DNA of 38,601 bases from CAYZXL01 sp964482435 (GTDB lineage: Bacteria; Auribacterota; JABMQX01), in contig CAYZXL010000045.1 of assembly GCA_964482435.1 (NCBI GenBank), forward strand, positions 1 to 38,601. Reading direction: 5' to 3'. How positions within the stretch are numbered: position 1 is the first letter of the stretch; every line of letters begins with the position of its first letter. A program made the translations under genes and the position numbers. Shown here in pieces: positions 32,163-38,601 of the stretch. Under the pieces are notes generated by a model. It was not told where the DNA came from. It worked only from the letters and a program-made list of their open reading frames with translations, and did not search any database.

Positions 32163-33914
32163 ATGAGCAGTGCTTATGAGTTCGACGAGTTCATGGCCAA
32201 TGCAAAAGCGGCGCTCGAGGAAGGAAATACGGAGACGGCGAACGATTGGGTCAACCGGGCGCTTTCGCTCAGGAAGCACATAGATGAGGAAGCGATTGCT
32301 CGGGCTTATGACTTGAAAGCGCGGGTTCTCGTCGCGGAGGAGGAGTATGGGGAGGCGGAGGAACTCGTGCAAAAGTCGCTGGATGGGTTCTGGCGGAACG
32401 CGGACGGGCACGTGCTCCTGGCCGAACTGATGATTCTCGACGGGAGACACGGGGAAGCTGTTTCGGTGCTGGAGACGGCTATAGAGATGGCTCCGCGAAA
32501 TGTCCATGCGATTTCTCTGCTCATTTTTTGCCGCGGCGAAGGCGGGGAGCACGAGGCCGCAAAGAAGCTCTTCGAGAAATGCGTTGAGGTGGATGCGAAC
32601 TACGCAGAGGGTTATTACCACATGGGGATATGTTCGCTTCACGAGGGGAATCCAGAGGCGGCGAACTTCTTTGAAGAAGCCCTGTCGAGGAATCTGGTTC
32701 TGACGGGACCTCATTACTATCTTGGACGGATGAAGATCGAAGAGGGGGATTTGGCCGCGGCGGAAAGGGAGCTGCGGATGGAGCTGGAGCTGAACCCGGC
32801 GAATTCGCTGGCGGAGTTCCAGTTGACCCGGCTGTATCTTGTGAGGGTATGGCAAGAGGCGGCGGAGCTCTTTGACAGGCATTTCCCGGCGGAACTTTTC
32901 TGCGACATACCGGCGCTGAAGGTCTGCCGATTCCACTTCAATTACGAATTGCTCAATGCGAATTTTCAGCCGTGGATTGAAGCAATCAGAACGGAGCTGC
33001 CGCAAACGCCTGAGAATCTTTTCCACGTGGCGAAGGTCCATCGGTACAAGGCGCTTTTCGGCGAAGCGGTCGAAATCCTGAAAAAAATAATAGAAACGGA
33101 AAAGGAATTTCGCCCGGCGTATCGGGAGCTGGCGGAGATTTACAGCGTTCAGGATGATTTCGCCAGGGCTTGCGACGTTCTCGATGGAGAAGCCGTGGTC
33201 TTCCCCGATGGGGAGGCTTATTGCGAACTGGGGAAAGCCCTTTTTTCGTGCGGGAGGTATAGCGAGGCAGAAGACGCTGCCAGAAAGGGTGTGGAGATGG
33301 CGCCCGATCGAGCGGAAGCGCACTACCTCCTCGGCTCTATCCTGGCGAACATGGCGATGCGGGCCACCGGGTCAGAGAACGTGATTGAGGAGGCGAGGAA
33401 ATGTCTGACAAGGGCTCTGGAGATTGACCCGCGGCACCCCCCTGCGAGGGCATACCTGATGCACCTGGCTTTTCAGGAGGGGAAGTACGGCGAGTGTCTT
33501 GAGATGGCCGAAGGGGCGCTCCGAGAGAATCCGCAAGACAGGTTAGCGCTGTCGTATTCGGGGCGATGCTTCCGTGCGGAGGGTGCAATCGCTCAAGCGG
33601 AGGAGCGTTTGGCAAGGCTCGTCGAGCTTTACCCCGACGACAGGGAAGGCCGCGGACAACTCGCGGAAGTCTATCGCGCTCAGAAGAGGTTCAAGGAGGC
33701 TGCCGAGGAGCTTGAGCAGGCAATAGCCGTTCCGGGGAGAAGACCACCGCCGGAACTATTGTTCCGGCTGGGGGAGATATACCTGACTGACTTGAAAGAA
33801 CCGGCGAAGGCACGGGCTTATTTCTTCCGCTTTCTTCAAGCGGCGCCGCCAGGCCATCCGGACTACGACCTCGCAAAAAAGCTTTTAGGGGGAGTCGGCC
33901 TGGGCGACCTTTAG
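32163..33914 (+). CDS. Tetratricopeptide repeat protein
   Basis: The 583-residue product is built of helix pairs with TPR spacing, for example GEAVSVLETAIEMAPRNVHAISL, YAEGYYHMGICSLHEGNPEAANFFEEAL, ARKCLTRALEIDPRHPPARAYL and AEERLARLVELYPDDREGRGQLAEVY. There is no signal peptide or membrane segment, so it is probably a cytoplasmic scaffold. The open frame extends to 31902 inside the protease gene, but the ATG at 32163, behind AAGGAAAGGGG, starts a proper first helix (SSAYEFDEFMANAKAALEEG). It lies 116 bp after the terminator and its stop overlaps that of the convergent lipoprotein gene by 4 bp. No specific partner can be named. Confidence 0.88.
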   Translation: MSSAYEFDEFMANAKAALEEGNTETANDWVNRALSLRKHIDEEAIARAYDLKARVLVAEEEYGEAEELVQKSLDGFWRNADGHVLLAELMILDGRHGEAVSVLETAIEMAPRNVHAISLLIFCRGEGGEHEAAKKLFEKCVEVDANYAEGYYHMGICSLHEGNPEAANFFEEALSRNLVLTGPHYYLGRMKIEEGDLAAAERELRMELELNPANSLAEFQLTRLYLVRVWQEAAELFDRHFPAELFCDIPALKVCRFHFNYELLNANFQPWIEAIRTELPQTPENLFHVAKVHRYKALFGEAVEILKKIIETEKEFRPAYRELAEIYSVQDDFARACDVLDGEAVVFPDGEAYCELGKALFSCGRYSEAEDAARKGVEMAPDRAEAHYLLGSILANMAMRATGSENVIEEARKCLTRALEIDPRHPPARAYLMHLAFQEGKYGECLEMAEGALRENPQDRLALSYSGRCFRAEGAIAQAEERLARLVELYPDDREGRGQLAEVYRAQKRFKEAAEELEQAIAVPGRRPPPELLFRLGEIYLTDLKEPAKARAYFFRFLQAAPPGHPDYDLAKKLLGGVGLGDL

Positions 33915-35179
33915 TCGGGCGTTCCGAGACGGAGAACCTGCTCGAATGTGGCTTTCAGCCTTTCATCATCGCCTGACACGTTCACCTCGAGCGACATCAC
34001 CAGCTCGCCCTTTCTCGGGGCTTGCATCACGGCGTCAACCGAAGCGCTCTGGAGGTCGAAGTTGCTTTGAGGGCTGTAACGTGCGTAGGCGAGAACCGTC
34101 TCGGTCTCAGGCTTCACGCTGCCCGCAAGAGCCAAAAGGTGCGTCCGATCTTGCGGTTCAACGCGGGGAGGACTGAACAGGAACGTCCCATCCTCTTTTA
34201 TCTCCCATCGCGCACCCTCGAAGAGTGCTGTCAACCGCGACATCGCCGCATCCTTTGGTTGCACCTCCCATTTCCGTCCCAGACCATACAGGGGCGAGCT
34301 GACATCGTAGGGCGACTGCGTCTGGCGCTCGTACGAGGCGATTGAGACCCTGGTAATCCGGCCTGCACGGTGTACACCGACGAGGTCGCGCAGGTTCAGC
34401 TTTGCGGCAGGGCATCCGGGTGACTTCCCGACGGGTGTCGGAGGCGACTTCGTCGCGCCCCGGAGGATCGCGACTCCGAGCGGCTGAATCCGCTGGCCGA
34501 ACGCTGCAAGCAGTTCCCGCGTGCCATCCGACCGAAAGAGAAACAAGCCCCCGGTTCCGCTGACTCCCTTGACATCGGCATCCGGGTCGGCAATCAGATG
34601 CGTGTCGTCGGACCATTTGGCTACACCGCGCAATAGATGCGGCTCGTCGGCAGTGAACATCCGCAATGGCTTGTCCCCGTCCAACAACTGGTGTACGCGG
34701 CGGTTGTTGTCGAGGCGCCAGACGCCCGAGGTTCCATCAACAATGAACAAGTTTCCCTCCGCGTCGAGCATCAAACCGAGCAGCGAAGCGAACGGCTTGC
34801 CATCCTTCTCGCGCTTCCCCTCGAAAAAGACCGAGGCCTTTCTGTCCGCTTCGATTCGCCACACCTTGAATGGCTGGTAAATGTACCTCGGGCGGTCGAG
34901 GACGAAGAAGCACCGCTGCTTTGGGTCAGCGACGAGGGACGTGGGGCTGTTAAAAGTCGCCGTGCCCCAGGAGACTGGCGTCGTCCCGACCAGCCGATAG
35001 AGAGTCGGCTTCTCCCTGGCAATGAACACGATCAGGTCTTCCCCGCCGCGAGGTTTAACGCTATTCTGCGAAGATTCCCCGTTCTTGCAGCCACCTTTGG
35101 CGCAAGACACAACGGTGACCACCAGAAGCACTAATCCAAGATGCCGGCTTGTCAAACAGTTCCGATCGGTTTTTTGCAC
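33911..35179 (-). CDS. Lipoprotein with predicted beta-propeller (NHL-like) region
   Basis: The 422-residue product starts at GTG 35179, 7 bp after AAGGA, giving a lipoprotein signal peptide with lipobox VVSC at Cys26. Residues about 50-250 contain blocks typical of NHL/SMP-30-type propellers: SLVADPKQRCFFVLDRP, LLGLMLDAEGNLFIVDGTSGVWRLD, GTGGLFLFRSDG, QPLGVAIL. The C-terminal half has LFEGARWEIKEDGTFLFSPPR and ends with a beta-rich part. Function unknown; probably displayed on the periplasmic or outer face. It converges on the TPR gene with 4 bp overlap, and no related gene is adjacent. Confidence 0.78.
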   Translation of the reverse strand: MQKTDRNCLTSRHLGLVLLVVTVVSCAKGGCKNGESSQNSVKPRGGEDLIVFIAREKPTLYRLVGTTPVSWGTATFNSPTSLVADPKQRCFFVLDRPRYIYQPFKVWRIEADRKASVFFEGKREKDGKPFASLLGLMLDAEGNLFIVDGTSGVWRLDNNRRVHQLLDGDKPLRMFTADEPHLLRGVAKWSDDTHLIADPDADVKGVSGTGGLFLFRSDGTRELLAAFGQRIQPLGVAILRGATKSPPTPVGKSPGCPAAKLNLRDLVGVHRAGRITRVSIASYERQTQSPYDVSSPLYGLGRKWEVQPKDAAMSRLTALFEGARWEIKEDGTFLFSPPRVEPQDRTHLLALAGSVKPETETVLAYARYSPQSNFDLQSASVDAVMQAPRKGELVMSLEVNVSGDDERLKATFEQVLRLGTPD

Positions 35180-35279
35180 CTGCCTTCCTTTCACCTTCGT
35201 AGCGCCAGCGTCCCAGAAATCCACTTTTGGGAGTGTAACCGAAGTCCATCATTGGAGCAAGTGGAGCCGGGCTCCTGCA

Positions 35280-35636
35280 GCCCCGAAGGGGCGACATAAC
35301 TTAGTGCTCTGACTCATAAATTCGGTTACGTATTTTTCCCCGACAGGATGAACAGGGTGTACAGGATTCTGTGAATCCTGTTCGTCCTGTTTTCAATCTT
35401 ATCAGTTTTGGCCATGCCAGGGCCCCGCCGAAGGCGGGGGCGGAGCGACTGATTGCCCACAGATTCGTGCCCTCGTTCCCAAATCCCGGCTGTCCTGTAA
35501 ATCCTGTGGAGAGTATCCCCGCCTCTGGCCGGGTCTCGCATACGTCGCCGTATTTGTGAATTGATGTACTTAGCCCACGGCACCGCTCTGGGGGCGGGGC
35601 CAAAAAGGTGAACCGGCCCTGAAGGGGCGCAATAGC
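35280..35636. repeat. Paired GCCC(C/T)GAAGGGGCG units flanking dispersed repeat copy B
   Basis: GCCCCGAAGGGGCGACATAA (35280-35299) and GCCCTGAAGGGGCGCAATAG (35616-35635) are direct near-repeats, each itself palindromic at its core. They bracket the dispersed repeat at 35361-35558. Such units are frequent in intergenic DNA of Planctomycetes and relatives. Confidence 0.55.
35361..35558. repeat. Dispersed intergenic repeat, copy B
   Basis: Second copy of the element at 1001-1185, in the same orientation, with the same order of conserved blocks and about 10 bp longer. The left block is a palindromic ACAGGATTCTGTGAATCCTG. The gap 35180-35795 holds no gene. Confidence 0.75.
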
Positions 35637-35707
35637 CCCACCGCATCTTCGAACGTAGGCGCACCCCAAACCGCCAAATCACAGCCGCACCGAGGCGTCC
35701 ACAGCAC

Positions 35708-35737
35708 TTGAACAAGGTGGCAGAGATGAGCTATTCT
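35708..35737 (+). promoter_or_regulatory. Possible tRNA-Ser promoter
   Basis: -35 TTGAAC (35708-35713), 18-bp spacer and -10 TATTCT (35732-35737), each 4 of 6 to consensus, about 58 bp ahead of the tRNA. Confidence 0.33.
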
Positions 35738-35795
35738 TAAAGACGCGTTGGAGCGTTGCCTCGTTGGCGAACGAGCTTTGCGAAGACTCTGAGGC

Positions 35796-35884
35796 GGAGG
35801 AGTGGCCGAGTGGACTATGGCGACGGTCTTGAAAACCGTTTCTCCCTCTGGGAGACGTGGGTTCGAATCCTACCTCCTCCGCCA
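35796..35884 (+). tRNA. tRNA-Ser (anticodon UGA)
   Basis: Acceptor stem GGAGGAG (35796-35802) with CTCCTCC (35874-35880), discriminator G and encoded CCA (35882-35884). Anticodon stem ACGGT/ACCGT encloses the loop CTTGAAA with anticodon TGA at 35830-35832. A long variable arm CTCCC-TCT-GGGAG, as in class II tRNAs, and the T-loop GGTTCGAATCC are present. The 3' 15 bp also encode, on the other strand, the end of the serine recombinase. Confidence 0.97.
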
Positions 35885-37399
35885 TTCTTCCCTTTTGTGG
35901 CATCCCGCCAGCACTGACCACGGTGAAGTCCATGTAGCAGAGGCACTTACGCGACCGAGGGAAAGGTTCGAGAAAACCAAATCGAGTAATTTCCGTCTTT
36001 CCGTTTGATTTTGTGCAACGTACAGGGCGGGAGCATGTTGCGCGAGTTCGAGAACTTTGCGTGCGGTGGGGATCAAAGACGCTTGGTCAGTCTCCAATTC
36101 AGCAAGTTTCGACTCTATGGCCGGCAACTTAAGCGATATCTCGGTATTCAAGGCAGCGTAATCCTGCTCGGATATTTTCTCGTCGAGGAATAGCTCAAGG
36201 GCTCGTCGCTTTTGTTTCAGTAAGCGGTCTCGTTCAGTAAGCAGGGCAGCTCTTTCAATGTCGCGTGTTCGATACTCCTCTTCTTGAGACTCCATGAGCA
36301 TGTCCACAATCAGTTCGGCTGCTTCTTCGTCAATTGCCAGGCGCTTTAGGTTTTCAGCGACCGCGGCGTCAATTTCGTTTTCCTTCCAGAATCTTGGCTT
36401 TGTCTTCCGTTTTCGGCAACTTCCGCAAGAGTAGTAAACATACCAACCTGATCTGTGCCCTCCGCGTTGCGTTTCTGGCGTTAGCCTCTTACCGCAGTCC
36501 GCGCAATACACCAATCCAGAATACGTGTAAAAGTGGCACTGCTGCTTGACGAATCCGTTAAGGCTCAATACCTTCTGGACGGTCTCGAAGGTCTCTACGG
36601 ATACCAGTTGTTCCCACTTGCCACTCCGTCTCTCGCCGAATGTGTCCATGTATCCGCAATAAACTGGATTCCGGAGGATGTTCCTGAAGTGTCTGAGGCA
36701 GAGCGTCCTGCCGCCGATCTCAGTTAGACCGCTCTTCTGAAGCTCAGCGAATACGCCTTTTTGAGAGTAGTGTCCGGTGGCCGCCAGCCTGAAGACCTCC
36801 TTGACGACGTGGGCGAGTTCCGGAACCGGTTCCAGCAGTCCGTGCTGCAGATGTTTGGCGCGATCGGATCCCTTCGGACAGTTGCGGTAGCCGAACGGGG
36901 CCTTGGAAGGATAACAACCCTCTGAAACCCGGCGCTTCAGGCCTGTTATGGCTCGTTCAGCGCGAATCTCGTTATCGAACTGAGCCACCCCTGCCAACAC
37001 AGTGAAGGTCAGCCGAGCCGCCGGGTTATCCTCGTTCAATGCAGGCTCTGTTGCCGAATAAACCTGGATACCGATCTTCGCAAGCTTCGCCTTCTCGGTA
37101 TTGGCGTCCCCGGCGTTTCGTGAGAATCGGTCGAGCTTCCAGACGATGACCGCCTCGATCTTGCCCTTGTTCGTGCTGCAGAACCTCAGCATCTCTTGGA
37201 AGGCAGGACGCCCGGTTGTCTTTGCACTTTCTCCCTCTCCCTTGAAGACCTGGAGTACATCCAACCCACGCTGCTCAGCGAATGCACGGCATTCTTCCTC
37301 CTGGGTGTCAAGGGAAGTTCCCTCTGTCTGGTCATCGGTGCTGACACGGACGTAGATGACCGCTTTACCCATGCTCGTTGTGCCACATTCCTTTTTCAT
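35870..37399 (-). CDS. Large serine recombinase (integrase), reading into tRNA-Ser
   Basis: The 509-residue product has an N-terminal resolvase domain (AVIYVRVSTDDQ with nucleophile Ser20; VWKLDRFSRN), the recombinase domain (APFGYRN, ILRNPVYCGYMDTFG), a zinc ribbon (YCADCGKRL ... YSCGSCRKRK), a coiled coil and the final beta part, the full large-serine-recombinase layout. The ATG at 37399 has AAGGGAG 8 bp upstream; 37372 lacks a site. The last residues WRRR and the TAG stop are encoded by the antisense of the tRNA-Ser 3' end. This places the gene at the very edge of an integrated element whose attachment site is probably the tRNA end; the other edge is outside the window. Confidence 0.93.
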   Translation of the reverse strand: MKKECGTTSMGKAVIYVRVSTDDQTEGTSLDTQEEECRAFAEQRGLDVLQVFKGEGESAKTTGRPAFQEMLRFCSTNKGKIEAVIVWKLDRFSRNAGDANTEKAKLAKIGIQVYSATEPALNEDNPAARLTFTVLAGVAQFDNEIRAERAITGLKRRVSEGCYPSKAPFGYRNCPKGSDRAKHLQHGLLEPVPELAHVVKEVFRLAATGHYSQKGVFAELQKSGLTEIGGRTLCLRHFRNILRNPVYCGYMDTFGERRSGKWEQLVSVETFETVQKVLSLNGFVKQQCHFYTYSGLVYCADCGKRLTPETQRGGHRSGWYVYYSCGSCRKRKTKPRFWKENEIDAAVAENLKRLAIDEEAAELIVDMLMESQEEEYRTRDIERAALLTERDRLLKQKRRALELFLDEKISEQDYAALNTEISLKLPAIESKLAELETDQASLIPTARKVLELAQHAPALYVAQNQTERRKLLDLVFSNLSLGRVSASATWTSPWSVLAGCHKREEWRRR

Positions 37400-37575
37400 T
37401 TGTTCCGCTCCCTTTCTATCCGCCAGACCCATTCTCCTCGTCGCCATAAGTCGCCCCAGTGCGTCGGGGCTTGCTCGGGTTCCTCAAAACCGCGCCTTCT
37501 CGTCTTCGGACACCAGCGAGACGGACGTTGGTTTTTTGAGGGTACGGCCTTTTGTACAGTCGAATGCGCACCTTG
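37396..37575 (-). pseudogene. Decayed copy of the Cys-rich small protein encoded at the right edge
   Basis: In one frame this reads RPSRWCPKTRRRGFEEPEQ and so on, to a TGA overlapping the recombinase ATG (ATGA). It has no start codon. RWCP and GFEE match the RWCPEDKQ and GGGFEEC of the gene at the window edge, with the DNA near-identical (CGCTGGTGTCC, GAAGAC, CGGTTTTGAGGA) but the middle deleted. All but one cysteine are lost. It serves only as recombinase leader now. Confidence 0.5.
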
Positions 37576-37579
37576 TCAA
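37551..37579 (-). promoter_or_regulatory. Recombinase promoter with A-tract upstream element
   Basis: Minus strand: TTGACA (37574-37579), 17-bp spacer, TACAAA (37551-37556). Just upstream lie A7 and A6 runs, in the position of an UP element. The predicted leader is about 145 nt. Confidence 0.65.
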
Positions 37580-37601
37580 GCTCTTTTTTCAAGTTTTTTT
37601 G

Positions 37602-37949
37602 CTACTCAGAGCCTGTTCCACGGGAGCGCCGAGCCGCGCGAGCAGAGATCAACGAGCAGAGCTTATCCTCTTGTTGATTATCGTGCGAGGCTTTTGTAGT
37701 CACCGGCGGATTCTCTCTTTCCGGAAGGGGACGAGGCTGGAGCGAATGTGGAAACCTTCGTGTTTCTATTGTATCGCGCTCTCTTCCTTGCTTGGCTGCT
37801 TCTGCCCGATCCCACTGGTCGAGGAGCACGAAGACCCTGGCAATGTTGTCAATCGCCCGGCGAGCTTCGTCAGGCGAGATGTCCTGCCCAGTGCGTCGCT
37901 TGAGGAAGTCGGTCGCTTTGACGACGATGTTTTCTTTGCACTGTGCCAT
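37602..37949 (-). CDS. Small accessory protein of the integrated element, function unknown
   Basis: The 115-residue frame (MAQCKENIVVKATDFLKRRT, DISPDEARRAIDNIARVFVLLDQWDRAEAAK) has a convincing helical N-terminal half and a low-complexity basic tail. No family recognised. It has no strong ribosome binding site, but a promoter-like TTGACA/TGTGAT pair lies about 115 bp upstream. It ends 23 bp before the recombinase promoter. Its place in the element suggests a regulator or maintenance protein, without direct support. Confidence 0.5.
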   Translation of the reverse strand: MAQCKENIVVKATDFLKRRTGQDISPDEARRAIDNIARVFVLLDQWDRAEAAKQGRERDTIETRRFPHSLQPRPLPERENPPVTTKASHDNQQEDKLCSLISARAARRSRGTGSE

Positions 37950-38051
37950 CGGACAAGCCGTAAATGAAGCCGGACCACTGCAGCGGTGGCCAACCGGCTG
38001 AATCGCCGTCTTCGGAATCGCACCGATAGCACAGCGACCAAGTCTTCTTTG

Positions 38052-38091
38052 TTTAGCGCCTAAATCACATAGGTAGCGTTGCGTTTGTCAA
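38052..38091 (-). promoter_or_regulatory. Promoter with adjoining palindrome before the 115-aa gene
   Basis: -35 TTGACA (38086-38091), 16-bp spacer, -10 TGTGAT (38064-38069). Directly after the -10 is the palindrome TTTAGCGCCTAAA (38052-38064), arms TTTAG/CTAAA, in an operator position. The -35 overlaps the stop codon of the upstream gene. Confidence 0.45.
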
Positions 38092-38336
38092 GTCGAGCGG
38101 ATTTCTCCTTCGGGAATGATGAAGCAATAGCTCTTCCCCGCCTTTAGCAAAAGGCGGCGTTTTTTGCCCTTGATAATCTCGCACGTGATCTCAAATTGAA
38201 AAAAACCGTGCCGTAAACCATCCAGTAGTGCCTCTTCGCACGTTTGCAGGGCCTTCCTCGTCTCTGGTCCAATGTCTCCGCGTGACTTCAGTGGAAGAGC
38301 CAGTGACGGCTCGCTTTCTTGGTTGGCTCTGCACAT
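38088..38336 (-). CDS. Small protein of the integrated element, function unknown
   Basis: The 82-residue product from the ATG at 38336 (MCRANQESEPSLALPLKSRG) ends in CEIIKGKKRRLLLKAGKSYCFIIPEGEIRST, a short beta-strand pattern with basic patches. AGAGG lies 12 bp upstream; a TTG start at 38363 is less likely. No family recognised. It shares strand and spacing with the neighbouring small genes, so it probably belongs to the integrated element. Confidence 0.5.
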   Translation of the reverse strand: MCRANQESEPSLALPLKSRGDIGPETRKALQTCEEALLDGLRHGFFQFEITCEIIKGKKRRLLLKAGKSYCFIIPEGEIRST

Positions 38337-38431
38337 GTTTCTTCGGTTCCTCTCAGTCGCCAAAAACGCCTTGGATTGAGACGCGCGCCTGTCGCGCTGG
38401 ACGCCAAAATGGGTGTCGCGCTCGCTCGGCG

Positions 38432-38601
38432 TTACTCCTCCTCGTCGGCGTCTTCGGTCTCACCGCGATTAGTCTCCTTCCTCGCCTCGGCTTCGTACTG
38501 GCACTCCTCAAAACCGCCGCCGTGGTCCGCCCACCTCTCGCAGTCCCGACAGGTCTCCTCGGCGACAAACTGTTTGTCTTCGGGACACCAGCGAGTGGTT
38601 G
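38432..38601 (-). CDS. Cys-rich, zinc-ribbon-like small protein, 5' end beyond the window
   Basis: A minus-strand frame open at the right edge reads TTRWCPEDKQFVAEETC, then RDCERWADHGGGFEEC, and ends in an acidic tail (GETEDADEEE) at TAA 38432-38434. The cysteines are spaced C-x11-C-x2-C-x10-C, consistent with zinc binding. A decayed relative of the same sequence lies at 37396-37575, ahead of the recombinase. Only about 56 residues are visible, so the length and start are unknown. Confidence 0.55.
   Translation of the reverse strand, partial: TTRWCPEDKQFVAEETCRDCERWADHGGGFEECQYEAEARKETNRGETEDADEEE

Noticed and set aside
31926..33323. 465-aa minus-strand ORF
   Set aside because: Antisense to the TPR gene, whose repeats are clearly coding.
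35679..35933. Minus-strand ORF containing EEVGFEPTSPRGRNGF
   Set aside because: It is the antisense translation of the tRNA-Ser gene, a well-known false ORF.
38353..38568. 71-aa minus-strand ORF rich in Arg and Pro
   Set aside because: A different frame of the same strand encodes the Cys-rich protein with a coherent pattern and acidic tail.

Overview
The window is moderately GC-rich bacterial DNA dominated by exported proteins. It suggests an uncultured member of the Planctomycetota/Verrucomicrobiota (PVC) group or a neighbouring candidate phylum. The signs are large secreted right-handed beta-helix proteins of the choice-of-anchor Q type, thrombospondin-type-3 calcium repeats, C-termini ending in RFYR, a 19-repeat VTDAGL leucine-rich lipoprotein, a prepilin H-X9-DG fragment, and intergenic ACAGGAT / CCCCGAAGGGG dispersed repeats. 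The phylum is inference; nothing here fixes it.

Layout. 1-957: three small plus-strand genes (DUF4160, DUF2442, retropepsin-like aspartic protease). 958-1324: a dispersed repeat, then the terminator of the next gene. 1325-16950 (minus strand): a 15.6 kb block of exported proteins. In transcription order it holds a 349-aa membrane-anchored protein, beta-helix protein A, a small beta-sandwich protein, beta-helix proteins B and C, then, after a 774-bp gap, a 1429-aa four-module beta-helix protein, and, after a repeat-filled gap, a 1153-aa protein with six BsuPI-like beta-sandwich repeats and its own consensus promoter. Divergent from this block, 17224-18870 (plus) is an ECF sigma factor / zinc-finger anti-sigma / secreted protein operon. 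19057-20823 (minus) is the leucine-rich lipoprotein. 21146-26109 (plus) holds a small aromatic-rich secreted protein with a terminator, a purple-acid-phosphatase-like metallophosphoesterase with an apparent frameshift in its signal peptide, a further beta-helix protein overlapping it by GTGA, and a prepilin fragment. 26213-29470 (minus) is a single-chain restriction-modification enzyme. 29703-33914 (plus) is recA, a DegP/HtrA protease with a terminator, and a TPR protein. 33911-35179 (minus) is a propeller-like lipoprotein. From 35225: dispersed repeats, tRNA-Ser(UGA), and the end of an integrated element whose large serine recombinase reads into the tRNA 3' end, followed by small accessory genes to the window edge.

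How the parts may work together. The beta-helix proteins share an entry module, a coil motif with one cysteine per coil, calcium repeats and a C-terminal beta-sandwich. They look like one family expanded by tandem duplication; a 111-bp stretch is identical between two members. The adjacent ECF sigma/anti-sigma pair is the natural candidate regulator of this surface or extracellular protein set, but this is inferred from position only. The right end is mobile DNA inserted at tRNA-Ser.
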